DNA of 64,000 nucleotides from JAVBQL01 sp031549085. GTDB lineage: Bacteria > Spirochaetota > GWE2-31-10 > MWDO01. The notes beneath the pieces are model-generated. The model had not been told where the DNA came from, did not search any database, and worked only from the letters and a program-made list of their open reading frames with translations. The stretch spans positions 17,961-81,960 of the forward strand of contig JAVBQL010000011.1 in NCBI GenBank assembly GCA_031549085.1. The letters run 5' to 3'. Position numbers and translations under genes: made by a program. Shown piece by piece: positions 26,047-35,122 of this stretch; position 1 is the stretch's first letter; each line of letters starts with the position of its first letter.

Positions 26047-27123
26047 ATGAAAAAAATCGTACTTTTTATGGTTGGACTTTTTGTTATTTTTTCAATAACA
26101 GGCTGTACAAAGACTTCAAAAAACTTTAAAATTGGATTTGTATATGTTGGCTCTGTTAATGATGGAGGTTGGACTCAATCACATGATAAAGCTAGAATAG
26201 AGCTTGAAAAAGAGATTCAAAACATAGAGACTGCATATGTTTCTGATGTTCCTGAAGGCATGGATGCTGAGAGAGTAATAACTACATATGCTAAAAAAGG
26301 TTATGATCTAGTCTTTACAACCAGCTTTGGATTTATGGACCCAACAATAAATGTGGCATCAAATTTCCCAAACACTGTCTTTATGCACTGTTCTGGATAC
26401 AAGAGAGCAAAAAATGTTGGAACATATTTTGGAGCTATGGAGGAGGCTAAATATTTAGCTGGTCTAATAGCTGGAAAGATGACAAAAAGTAACTCAATAG
26501 GTTTTGTTCTTCCTCACCCAATACCAGAAGTTATTAGACTTACAAATGCTTTTGCTCTAGGAGTCAAGGCAGTAAACCCTAATGCAAAGGTGAAAGTTGT
26601 ATGGACAAACTCATGGTTTGATCCAACAAAAGAGAGAGAGGCTGCAATATCATTGATGGATAGTGGTGTTGATGTGTTGGCAACAGGCTGCGATTCTTCA
26701 GCTGCCATTTTAGCTGGCGAATCGAGAGGTGTATGGACTATTGGATATGATTCTGATGCTTCAAGCATTGCTCCAAATACATACTTAACATCTCCTATAT
26801 GGAATTGGATTGTTGTATATAGAGATATTGTTACAAAAGCTATCTCAAAAGAGATAAATGATTGGTCAAACTTCAACTATTATGAGGGGTTAAATACTGG
26901 TATAGTTGCACTTGCTCCATTAACAAACAATGTTCCAAAAGATATAAAAGAGCTTGTTGCAAAAAATCAAACAGCTCTTGAAAATAAAGAATTTAGCATA
27001 TTTAAAGGACCTATATACAAAAATGATGGAAGTATAGCTATTCCTGAAGGACATATTGCAACTTATGATGAGCTTATGACTATGGAATATCTAATAGATA
27101 ATATTGTTGGGACCTTAAACTAA
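26047..27123 (+). CDS. BMP/PnrA-type nucleoside-binding lipoprotein, copy 2
   Basis: This has the same length (358) and architecture as copy 1: lipobox SITGC, IGFVYVGSVNDGGWTQSHDKAR, ERVITTYAKKGYDLVFTTSFGF, YFGAMEEAKYLAGLIAGKMTK, the shared VKVVWTNSWFDP block and the shared ending GPIYKNDGSIAI. The two differ by many scattered substitutions across the whole length rather than in blocks, so the duplication is not very recent. ATG follows TGAGGAGA. It has its own terminator and a 235-nt upstream gap, hence separate expression; a TATACT near 25959 may be its -10. Different nucleoside preferences of the two copies are possible. Confidence 0.9.
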   Translation: MKKIVLFMVGLFVIFSITGCTKTSKNFKIGFVYVGSVNDGGWTQSHDKARIELEKEIQNIETAYVSDVPEGMDAERVITTYAKKGYDLVFTTSFGFMDPTINVASNFPNTVFMHCSGYKRAKNVGTYFGAMEEAKYLAGLIAGKMTKSNSIGFVLPHPIPEVIRLTNAFALGVKAVNPNAKVKVVWTNSWFDPTKEREAAISLMDSGVDVLATGCDSSAAILAGESRGVWTIGYDSDASSIAPNTYLTSPIWNWIVVYRDIVTKAISKEINDWSNFNYYEGLNTGIVALAPLTNNVPKDIKELVAKNQTALENKEFSIFKGPIYKNDGSIAIPEGHIATYDELMTMEYLIDNIVGTLN

Positions 27124-27134
27124 TAACTTTTAAA

Positions 27135-27168
27135 AAAACTTGGATTTTATTATCCAAGTTTTTTTTAT
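27135..27168 (+). terminator. Terminator after BMP copy 2
   Basis: AACTTGGAT (27137-27145) pairs with ATCCAAGTT (27152-27160), followed by T8. Confidence 0.9.
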
Positions 27169-27285
27169 TTATTTCTATTAAAAAATTATTCTCTACTCTT
27201 AATTTGATATTTTAACTATTTTATGTTAGTATAAAGTTTGACTATTATAGACTACAAAATATTTTACTTTTAGGAAAAATCACTT

Positions 27286-28731
27286 ATGAAAATAAAACAA
27301 AAAAAAGAGATTACAAACAGCACTGTTTTTTATCCCTACTCAGAAGGAGAGTCTGCTTCTAAGTATATGCCAAAAGAACTTTTAGTGAAAATTGAGGCTG
27401 ATAAAGATTACTTCTCTAAAAAGGGACAGACAAAAAGATATTTTATCAATAATAAAGATTATAATATCATTCATATTGGAAAAATAGAAAAGATGACTAT
27501 GGAACAGATAAGGCAATATTGTTCTCTAGCTTTTAAAATTGCAAAGAAAGAATTTTTTAGAGAGTTTGACCTCTTTATATGGCAAAATATATTAAATATC
27601 AGTGAAGAATCTATAATATATAGTGCTTTAGAAGGAATTATGCTTACAGACTATCAGTTTGATAAGCTTTTATCTAAAAATGATAAAAACTTTTCTATTG
27701 AAAAGATTGATATAATATATGAAGGCAATGTAGATTTTGATGCTATATACAAAAAAATAGAGATAATAACAGACTCTATAAAATTAGTCAGAGATCTAAT
27801 CAACTATCCTGCAAATATTGCAACTATTGATTATATAGAAGATGAAGCAAAAAAGATTGCCAAAAAGAATAATTTAGAAATTAGATCATTTTCTGAAAAA
27901 GATCTAATAAAAGATGGTTTCAATTTAATATACGCTGTTGGTAAAGGCGGATCTGAAGAGCCAAGACTTATTGAAATATCATACAAAGCAGGTGAAGGCT
28001 GCCCAAATATATGTCTTGTTGGTAAGGGAATTATTTTTGATTCAGGCGGATTGAACCTTAAACCAGACAGTGCAATGGCTGACATGAAAGAGGACATGTC
28101 TGGAAGTGCAATAGTATTGGGTATAATAAAGATTGTATCTGAGCTCAAACTAAAAATAAATCTAACTGTATTGATGCCTTTGGCAGAGAATGCAATTGAT
28201 GGAAACTCTATGAGACCATCAGATGTTATTACTGCCTACAACAAAAAAACTGTTGAAATTTTAAATACTGATGCTGAAGGGCGACTAATCTTAGCTGACG
28301 CACTCTCCTACTCTGATACAAAAAACTATGATCTTGTGATGGATTTTGCAACACTTACTGGAGCAGCTGTTGTTGCGCTAGGCACAAAAATAACTGCAGC
28401 CTACTTTAGAGGTGCAAAATATAAGTATCCATTTATAGAGTCATCTGTTGCTATGAGCGAGACTGTTTGGGAGCTTCCACTTTTTGAAGATTACAAAGAG
28501 ATGATGAAGAGCAGCGTTGCTGATATTGCAAATCTTGCAACTCCAAGCCGTCAGGCAGGTTCTATAATGGCAGCTCTATTTTTGGGTGAGTTCATTAAAA
28601 ATGAGAACTGGATCCACCTTGATATAGCGGGGACATCATTTGCTGATAAAGAGTCAGGCTATAATCCAAAAGGCGGAATTGGTGTTATGATTAGAACAAC
28701 TATCGATTTTTTAACAAAGATATCAAATTAG
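27286..28731 (+). CDS. pepA: M17 leucyl aminopeptidase
   Basis: This is a cytosolic two-metal aminopeptidase that removes N-terminal residues during peptide turnover. The C-terminal catalytic domain has the signature NTDAEGRL (near residue 330) and the metal-ligand stretch VGKGIIFDSGGLNLKP...MKEDMSGSA (near 244-272), plus ENAIDGNSMRPSDVI. The N-terminal domain of about 160 residues is weakly conserved, as is usual. Length 481 is typical. The SD is weak (TAGGAAA). It is followed in the same direction by the sugar kinase (37-nt gap) and the degenerate YmdB, but no functional link is evident. Confidence 0.93.
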   Translation: MKIKQKKEITNSTVFYPYSEGESASKYMPKELLVKIEADKDYFSKKGQTKRYFINNKDYNIIHIGKIEKMTMEQIRQYCSLAFKIAKKEFFREFDLFIWQNILNISEESIIYSALEGIMLTDYQFDKLLSKNDKNFSIEKIDIIYEGNVDFDAIYKKIEIITDSIKLVRDLINYPANIATIDYIEDEAKKIAKKNNLEIRSFSEKDLIKDGFNLIYAVGKGGSEEPRLIEISYKAGEGCPNICLVGKGIIFDSGGLNLKPDSAMADMKEDMSGSAIVLGIIKIVSELKLKINLTVLMPLAENAIDGNSMRPSDVITAYNKKTVEILNTDAEGRLILADALSYSDTKNYDLVMDFATLTGAAVVALGTKITAAYFRGAKYKYPFIESSVAMSETVWELPLFEDYKEMMKSSVADIANLATPSRQAGSIMAALFLGEFIKNENWIHLDIAGTSFADKESGYNPKGGIGVMIRTTIDFLTKISN

Positions 28732-28768
28732 TATTCATATTTAATAAGATTTTTAGAAGGAAATAATT

Positions 28769-29857
28769 ATGATTAAGGTTGCTGCTTTTGGTGAAATAAT
28801 GGTAAGATTTACACCAGATAACAAAAACCCACTCTCTGCACTACCTGAAAAATTAAATTTCTCTTTTGGTGGAGCTGAAGCTAATTTTTTGGCCAACCTA
28901 TCAAACTTGGGAACAAAAACTTACTTTATATCGGCTCTTCCAAACAACTCTCTAGGCAATGCAGCTACAAAATACCTATCAAAATTTAAAATAAACTCCA
29001 GCCATGTAAAGATGACAAATAGTGGAAGAGTTGGAATATATTTTGTTGAAGAGGGAATCGCTCACAGAAGTTCTCTAGTTACATATGATAGAGAAAATTC
29101 ATCTATCAATATGTTAAAATTTGAAGACTTCAATTTTGCAGAAGTCTTTGATAAGGTAGATCACTTTCATATATCAGGCATTACCCCTGCTCTATCTGAG
29201 GCAGCTATGATATCAACTATAGAGAGTGTAAAGCTTGCAAAAAAGATGGGACTAACCATAAGCTGTGACCTAAATTATAGAACAAAATTATGGAAATATA
29301 AGACTAATGGAGTGCAAGTCGTTCCAAAATTAGTTATGGAAGAGATTCTAAAAAATGTTGATTATCTTTTTGGCAATGAGGTTGATATACAATCTATTTT
29401 TGATATAGGCTATAAAAAAGATTCATATTTAAATCTACAGGGGTCTGATAAGGCTGCATACTACGAGAATATTTTGCTTCATACATCAAAAATATTTCCA
29501 AATATAAAGATTATTGCTCTTTCAATAAGAGATTCTATAAATGCAACTTCAAATTATATAACAGGTGTTCTCTACAGAAGGGATACAAACCAATTTATCT
29601 TTTCTCCCGCAATAAATGAGAACTATAATAAAAACCTTATTGAACCAATAAATGATAGAATTGGTTCTGGTGATGCCTTCTCATCAGGATTTATATTTGC
29701 GCTTGATAGATATAACAATGATTTACAAAAAGTATTAGACTTTGCTGTCGCTTCATCTATATTAAAGCATACATATATCGGTGACTTTAGCTATGCAACA
29801 GTAAATGACGTTGAAAATATAATGCAAGGTGATACTAGCGGAAGAATAAAAAGATAG
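28769..29857 (+). CDS. PfkB-family sugar kinase, KdgK-like
   Basis: This is a ribokinase/PfkB-fold kinase, 362 residues. It begins VAAFGEIMVRFTP, has the GGAEANFLANLSNLG glycine-rich motif near residue 33 and the second signature INDRIGSGDAFSSGF with the catalytic Asp near residue 297. The MVRFTP start and overall pattern are closest to 2-dehydro-3-deoxygluconate kinases, but no KDPG aldolase or uronate genes are nearby, so the substrate is uncertain. SD is GAAGGAAA. It is followed 18 nt later by the degenerate YmdB homologue, likely in one transcript. Confidence 0.85.
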   Translation: MIKVAAFGEIMVRFTPDNKNPLSALPEKLNFSFGGAEANFLANLSNLGTKTYFISALPNNSLGNAATKYLSKFKINSSHVKMTNSGRVGIYFVEEGIAHRSSLVTYDRENSSINMLKFEDFNFAEVFDKVDHFHISGITPALSEAAMISTIESVKLAKKMGLTISCDLNYRTKLWKYKTNGVQVVPKLVMEEILKNVDYLFGNEVDIQSIFDIGYKKDSYLNLQGSDKAAYYENILLHTSKIFPNIKIIALSIRDSINATSNYITGVLYRRDTNQFIFSPAINENYNKNLIEPINDRIGSGDAFSSGFIFALDRYNNDLQKVLDFAVASSILKHTYIGDFSYATVNDVENIMQGDTSGRIKR

Positions 29858-29875
29858 AAGGAACATAAAAAAGTA

Positions 29876-30661
29876 ATGATAAAAGTACTGTTTTTAGGAG
29901 AAATAATAGGGATACCAACAACTAAAGAGTTAAAAAAAAGGTTACCCGAAATAAAAGAGAAGCATAATATAGATCTCACAATTGCAAATTGTGATGGCGG
30001 TTCTGATGGTTATGGAGTTTTGATGAACACTCTATTCCATATTCATACAGGTGGAGTGGATGTAATAACAACTGGTGAACATATATTTAATAAAAAGGAT
30101 ACAAGAGAGGGACTGGCAAAATTTCACTATGCTCTTAGGGCATATAACTTACCAAAAGATATTGATGGCTCTGGAAGAGGATACACTACCATAAAAGTAA
30201 AAGATAAAAATGTTGCCATAGTTAATTTAGTTGGTAGAATAAATATACAAAAACTTTTTGTTCTAGATCCTTTCTACTCTATAGATAAATTTTTTGAAAA
30301 GCTCGATAAAAATATTGATATTGTAATTGTCGATTTTCATGGCGGAACAACCAGTGAAGTACAATCTATGCACTGGCATTTAGTGAATAGGGCAAATCTT
30401 GTTGTTGGAACACATCTTAGAGTTCTAACTACTGATAATAGAGTTATAGGTGAGAAGACTGCTGTTATTACTGGAAATGGATTTTGCGGAACAAAGAGAA
30501 GCAGTTTTGGGTTGTCGCTTGAGATTGAAACAAAAAAGATAAGAACCGGACAATTTTTCTACTCAAGGATACCAGAGGGAGAGATAATTGTTCAAGGTAT
30601 TATTGCTAATATAGATGAAGAGACCAATAGGACTGTATCCATAGAACTATTACAAGAGTAG
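29876..30661 (+). CDS. Degenerate YmdB-like phosphoesterase paralogue
   Basis: This 261-residue protein aligns end to end with the YmdB family (compare 3018-3815), but most metal ligands are changed. GD becomes GE (residue 9), NGEN becomes NCDG (38-41), GNH becomes GEH and GTHTHV becomes GTHLRV, while VDFH and the first His of GTH remain. Other structural motifs (GVDVITTGEHIFNKKD, VNLVGR, ITGNGFCG) are conserved, so the fold is kept and the frame is intact. It probably does not have the family's standard di-metal phosphodiesterase chemistry; binding or a regulatory role, or altered metal use, is possible. It lies between a sugar kinase and a rhomboid-like gene. Confidence 0.85.
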   Translation: MIKVLFLGEIIGIPTTKELKKRLPEIKEKHNIDLTIANCDGGSDGYGVLMNTLFHIHTGGVDVITTGEHIFNKKDTREGLAKFHYALRAYNLPKDIDGSGRGYTTIKVKDKNVAIVNLVGRINIQKLFVLDPFYSIDKFFEKLDKNIDIVIVDFHGGTTSEVQSMHWHLVNRANLVVGTHLRVLTTDNRVIGEKTAVITGNGFCGTKRSSFGLSLEIETKKIRTGQFFYSRIPEGEIIVQGIIANIDEETNRTVSIELLQE

Positions 30662-30775
30662 TTTTATAAAAAATAAAATTAGTTATATATTTAAAGATAA
30701 CTTTCTTAAAGCTTTTATACACTATTTTTTTAAAAAAAATATAATTATAATTAACCTGTTTTAGGAGTTCATAAA

Positions 30776-31699
30776 TTGAATAGAGCCAAATTAGAGGAAA
30801 ATAAAAATTTTATAGTAACAGCTATATTTGTTATTGCTATAATCCTAATGTATATATTGGATAAGTTAAATCCAGAGCTATTCAACTCTCTTTTCATTTT
30901 AAAATCTAGCAATTTATCAAATGTTTTACCTTGGCAGTTTCTAACATATGCTTTTGTTTTCAATAATGAGTCACCACTATTCTTTTTCTTCACTGTTATG
31001 ATCTTTATGTGGTTTTCATCAAGATTGGAATCAATATGGGGAAGGTTTTATATATTTTTATATATCATTACAACAATTTTATTAAAAAGCATCTCATCTT
31101 TTATATTTGGTCCTCTTCCAGTAATGGGAGACTCATCTCTATATTTAGCACTGATGGTTGCTTTTGGGTTTAACTTTCAAGATGAAAAAATATATCTATT
31201 CTTCATCTTACCTATTAGGGTAAAAATATTAGCAATAATATCACTTATATTTGTTGGGTTTAATATAGTTGCCTCAATATACTATATATTCGCTCCACCT
31301 CAAGATATAGGTCTCTATAGAAGTGGTCTATTCAATGTTCCATATGGTGTAGGAAATTTAATCACAACAATAGCCTCATATATCTCTATACTAATATTCT
31401 ACAAAAAAATATTTCCATACAATAGCAGAATATTAAAAATAAAAAGGCAGGTTGAGGAAAATATACAAGAAGTTGCAGAAAAAATAGGAACCACTCAAAA
31501 AATTATCCAAAATAATAAGTATTATGAACTATTAAAAAAAGAGAGGGAAAATTTATCTGAACTTGATTTAGAGATCCTAAATAAAATAGAGGAAAACCCC
31601 AAAATTTGTGATGAGGGAGATTTTGAACCTGAAAGTGAATATTGCAGATTGTGTGACCTCTATAAAAACTGCGTAAAAAGAAGTTTGGAAAGAGATTAG
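30776..31699 (+). CDS. Rhomboid-like membrane protein lacking catalytic residues, Cys tail
   Basis: TTG start, set by AGGAG eight bases upstream. The 307 residues show six hydrophobic segments with the rhomboid layout: PWQFLTYAFVF, then the L1 loop/TM2 region ending RLESIWGRFYIFLY. However, the active-site GxSG is GDSS (near residue 117), the TM2 His/Asn pair is missing, and the TM6 region (YGVGNLITTIASYI) has no His. It is therefore probably an inactive rhomboid. After the last helix a charged soluble tail of about 90 residues ends in four Cys (278, 290, 293, 299; CRLCDLYKNC), perhaps binding metal. It is clearly distinct from the intact rhomboid at 50323-51024. Function unknown. Confidence 0.75.
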   Translation: MNRAKLEENKNFIVTAIFVIAIILMYILDKLNPELFNSLFILKSSNLSNVLPWQFLTYAFVFNNESPLFFFFTVMIFMWFSSRLESIWGRFYIFLYIITTILLKSISSFIFGPLPVMGDSSLYLALMVAFGFNFQDEKIYLFFILPIRVKILAIISLIFVGFNIVASIYYIFAPPQDIGLYRSGLFNVPYGVGNLITTIASYISILIFYKKIFPYNSRILKIKRQVEENIQEVAEKIGTTQKIIQNNKYYELLKKERENLSELDLEILNKIEENPKICDEGDFEPESEYCRLCDLYKNCVKRSLERD

Positions 31700-31854
31700 T
31701 CTATATAAATAAGATACAGTAACAACCATCTTTATGCTATTAAAAAAATAGAAAAATTAGTTTGTAAATAACCTTGATCATATACCAAAAAAATGTTTCT
31801 ATTATAGTAAGTTTTTATTAATTTAAGATAATTATTTTTTTAAAAAAAATAAGT

Positions 31855-31883
31855 TTGATTTTAGTCGCCTTTTTATATATAAT
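31855..31883 (+). promoter_or_regulatory. sigma70-type promoter of proA
   Basis: TTGATT (31855-31860), 17 nt, TATAAT (31878-31883), 44 nt before the ATG. Confidence 0.78.
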
Positions 31884-31927
31884 GGCTTAATGTACAATTT
31901 TTTAGTTTAGGAAATAAAGTAGAGAAA

Positions 31928-33214
31928 ATGGAAAAAGTATTAGAAAAAATAAAAGAAACCAGTGCTATCTTCTCAAGCCTTAATACGGAAATAAAAAATA
32001 GAGCTTTAAAAAACATAGCAAAAAACCTGTTAGAAAAAAAAGATAAAATAGTAGAACAAAATAATCTAGATATCGAAACTGCAACAAAAGAGGGACTTCC
32101 TACCCCACTCCTAAAAAGATTAAAACTTGATGATAATAAACTTGAAACATGTATAAATGGTATAGAGGACCTTATAAAACTTGAAGATCCATCTAACAAA
32201 ATATTGGCTAAAACGTTTCTTGATGATGATTTGATATTAACTAAAATAAGTGTACCAATTGGAGTTATTGGTGTAATCTTTGAGTCTCGCCCAGATGCCC
32301 TTATTCAAATAGCAACGCTATGCCTTAAGTCTGGCAATTGTGCTGTTCTAAAGGGTGGCAGAGAGGCAATAAACACAAATAAAATATTAACTAAAATAAT
32401 ATTGGATAGTATAATAGAGATTGATCCTATATTTGCAAACACAATTCTTCTGATTGAGACAAGAGAAGATGTAAATAAACTTTTGGGATACAACCAATAT
32501 ATTGATCTAATAATACCTCGCGGCTCTAATGAGTTTGTAAAATATATAATGACACATACAACAATACCTGTTCTTGGACACGCTGATGGTATATGCCATA
32601 TATTTGTTGATGAAGAGGTTGATTTTGATAAGGCTATAAATGTAATAATAGATTCAAAAACTCAATATGTTACTGTTTGTAACACTGTTGAGACTATACT
32701 TGTTCACAAAAACATTGCAAAAGAGTTTTTGCCTATATTAAAAAAGAGATTTGATGAAAAAAATGTAAAAGTAAGAGGTTCAGCTGAAGTACAAGAGATT
32801 CTTAAAAATATAGAAGTAATAGAAGATGAGCAGTTTAGAACTGAGTACCTTGACTATATAGTATCCATAAAGATCGTAAATAGTGTTGATGAGGCCATAA
32901 AGCACATAAATAAATATGGTTCACACCACACTGACTCTATTTTATCTAAAAATAGCAAGAATATAGATAAATTTAAAAGAGAGGTTGATTCATCATCAGT
33001 AATGGTAAACTGTTCAACTAGATTTAGTGATGGGTTTAGATATGGTTTTGGTGCAGAGGTTGGAGTTAGTACATCAAAGATACACTCAAGAGGGCCTGTT
33101 GGACTTGAAGGACTTGTTATATACAAATATATAGTTGAGGGGAATGGAGATATTGTTGCTCCTTATGCTGAAAATATAAAACATTTTAAGCATACTGTGA
33201 TAAGAATAGAGTAA
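31928..33214 (+). CDS. proA: Gamma-glutamyl phosphate reductase
   Basis: ProA is the NADPH-dependent second step of proline synthesis, reducing gamma-glutamyl phosphate to glutamate semialdehyde. The 428 residues match the family throughout: PIGVIGVIFESRPDALIQIATLCLKSGNCAVLKGG near residue 104, IPRGSNEFVKYI, GHADGICHIFVDE, the catalytic Cys in TVCNTVETILVHK near residue 256, HTDSI and NCSTRFSDGFRYGFGAEVGVST near the end. Nothing is degenerate. proB is not adjacent, which is unusual but not rare. It has its own promoter. Confidence 0.96.
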   Translation: MEKVLEKIKETSAIFSSLNTEIKNRALKNIAKNLLEKKDKIVEQNNLDIETATKEGLPTPLLKRLKLDDNKLETCINGIEDLIKLEDPSNKILAKTFLDDDLILTKISVPIGVIGVIFESRPDALIQIATLCLKSGNCAVLKGGREAINTNKILTKIILDSIIEIDPIFANTILLIETREDVNKLLGYNQYIDLIIPRGSNEFVKYIMTHTTIPVLGHADGICHIFVDEEVDFDKAINVIIDSKTQYVTVCNTVETILVHKNIAKEFLPILKKRFDEKNVKVRGSAEVQEILKNIEVIEDEQFRTEYLDYIVSIKIVNSVDEAIKHINKYGSHHTDSILSKNSKNIDKFKREVDSSSVMVNCSTRFSDGFRYGFGAEVGVSTSKIHSRGPVGLEGLVIYKYIVEGNGDIVAPYAENIKHFKHTVIRIE

Positions 33215-33289
33215 TTAAATAAAATTTTTATAAAAATAAAAAAGTTTATTATATTATTAATAAAAGTATGGCGGAAAAATATGTTTTTT

Positions 33290-33318
33290 TTGATGTTAAC
33301 TAGATTTAACAATAATTT
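33290..33318 (+). promoter_or_regulatory. Candidate promoter of the 33394-35115 gene
   Basis: TTGATG (33290-33295), 17 nt, TAATTT (33313-33318), 75 nt before the ATG. Confidence 0.5.
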
Positions 33319-33393
33319 TAGAGTGGGAAAGAGAGAAATAAAGTATTATTATAGAGTAGAAGAGACCCTATTTTATAATAATGGAGTATTATC

Positions 33394-35115
33394 ATGAAAA
33401 AAATTATTGTTATTTTAACATTTATCATATTCACCATCTTTAATAGTTACTCGCTTACTTTTGTTGGAAGGGCAGCAACATTTATAAGAGATGCAAGTGG
33501 AGATAGCACCTCTATAAACAAATACAAAAACTATAAATATGTTGCCGCAAGCTATAACTTCAAAATTGGTGAAGAGGTTACTGTTACAAACTTTGAAAAC
33601 AATAAAAGTATAAAAGTTATAATATCTGACTATATAAGCCAACCAACCGGCTATATGCTCTATATTACAAAAGATGTTGCTGATGAACTTGAGATAGAGT
33701 GGAAAAACGATGTATATGTGGCAATAGATGCAGAAGGAAAAAGCATTAATAAAGATTCAAATATAAGAGAAATTTCGACAGAGATAAACGATAGTAATAG
33801 AGATCAGTTTTTTAAAAATGAAGTTAGAACCTCTAATAAGAAATCTGATGGTCTAGATTATCTTTTTGTAAATTCCTATCCAATAAGGGCTAGACTTATA
33901 GTAAATGGACAAGAGACAAACTATTTTACTCCATTTGTTTTGAAAAACAGCTCATTCTTAAAAAATAAGTTTATATCTCTTAGAAAAGATGGATATAAAG
34001 ATTATCCTATAACTCAAGAAGAGATAATGAAGAAAAATTTTGACGCCTATATGGTTCCAATATCATTTGATCTATATTTTCCTGAAAAGATCAAATATAA
34101 TATAGGAGCTACAGAGGTTAATGGGCCTGTCTATATAACAAAACTTGACACAGGAAGATATGATATAACGGTTTTAAGTGATAAATTAACTTTTAAAAGA
34201 GTTCCAAATTTTGCAATCCCCGAAGCGATACTAGGAACAGCATTTGGATTCTCTTTCGCTGCTATGGCTGCAACGATAGCCACATCGGAAGTATTTAATG
34301 CCATGGCTCATGACTCCTCATTGGACAGTGGAACACGTAATGACTATAAAAATTACACAATTGGAGTTGATTACGCAAAGTTTGGAGCAATAGGCGCTGC
34401 AGCCACATTTGGTGTTGCCTTAGTTGCTGTTATCATTGTTGATGCTGTAACAGCTTATCTTGCAAAAAAAGAGAAGATGCAAATAGCAACAAGAACATTA
34501 ACAACAGAGGACTCTGCCTTCTATGATACAGCTATGAATTTTCTTGCTGCTGGTGAAATTGAAAAATCGACAAATGTTCTCCTCTCCATACTTAGCCTAT
34601 TTCCAAATAGTGATATAGTACCAAAAACATACTATATGATTGGACAAAATTACTTTATAAACAATGATTTTAAGAATGCTGAAAAATATTGGGAGACTTT
34701 TATAAGGGACTATCCAATATATGACTATTATGATTATGTATTAAAGAGCTTGGCTGATATATATTATGGAAGAAAAGAGTATAAGCAGGCAGTGAGTCTG
34801 CTTGATAGAATTGTTTTTACAGATAACGTAATAAATAGAGAGAGCGTATACTCATCAATAGCAAAAATTGATTATGATATCTATATGGCAACAAGAGAGG
34901 AGCCATATTATAACTATGCTGAATTTGAATATCTTGATTTAATCAATATGTTTATATCATCAGAGAGACTTGATCTCTATTTCTTACAGCTCATAAATTT
35001 ATATAAGCATAAAAATGAGGATTATAAAATCCAAGAATTAAAAGCAAAAGCTATGTCATTAGATGACAGAGTAAGTATTGCTATGAAAAACGCTATACTA
35101 TCTTATTTTAGGTAA
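33394..35115 (+). CDS. Exported PEGA/TPR membrane protein
   Basis: This 573-residue protein has a signal peptide (to about residue 20). A beta-rich segment follows (FKIGEEVTVTNFENNKSIKVIISDY...TKDVADEL) that resembles the double-psi barrel of RlpA-type proteins. A PEGA-like domain comes next (YPIRARLIVNGQETNYFTPFVL, about 172-210), then two hydrophobic segments near 275-300 and 330-355. Finally a C-terminal TPR region (about 380-560) contains AGEIEKSTNVLLSILSLFPNSDIVPKTYYMIGQNYFINNDFKNAEKYW, like YfiO/BamD-type repeats. It is followed only 7 nt later by another repeat-rich envelope protein, so the pair probably acts together. A role in envelope assembly is a guess. Confidence 0.75.
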   Translation: MKKIIVILTFIIFTIFNSYSLTFVGRAATFIRDASGDSTSINKYKNYKYVAASYNFKIGEEVTVTNFENNKSIKVIISDYISQPTGYMLYITKDVADELEIEWKNDVYVAIDAEGKSINKDSNIREISTEINDSNRDQFFKNEVRTSNKKSDGLDYLFVNSYPIRARLIVNGQETNYFTPFVLKNSSFLKNKFISLRKDGYKDYPITQEEIMKKNFDAYMVPISFDLYFPEKIKYNIGATEVNGPVYITKLDTGRYDITVLSDKLTFKRVPNFAIPEAILGTAFGFSFAAMAATIATSEVFNAMAHDSSLDSGTRNDYKNYTIGVDYAKFGAIGAAATFGVALVAVIIVDAVTAYLAKKEKMQIATRTLTTEDSAFYDTAMNFLAAGEIEKSTNVLLSILSLFPNSDIVPKTYYMIGQNYFINNDFKNAEKYWETFIRDYPIYDYYDYVLKSLADIYYGRKEYKQAVSLLDRIVFTDNVINRESVYSSIAKIDYDIYMATREEPYYNYAEFEYLDLINMFISSERLDLYFLQLINLYKHKNEDYKIQELKAKAMSLDDRVSIAMKNAILSYFR

Positions 35116-35122
35116 AACATTT

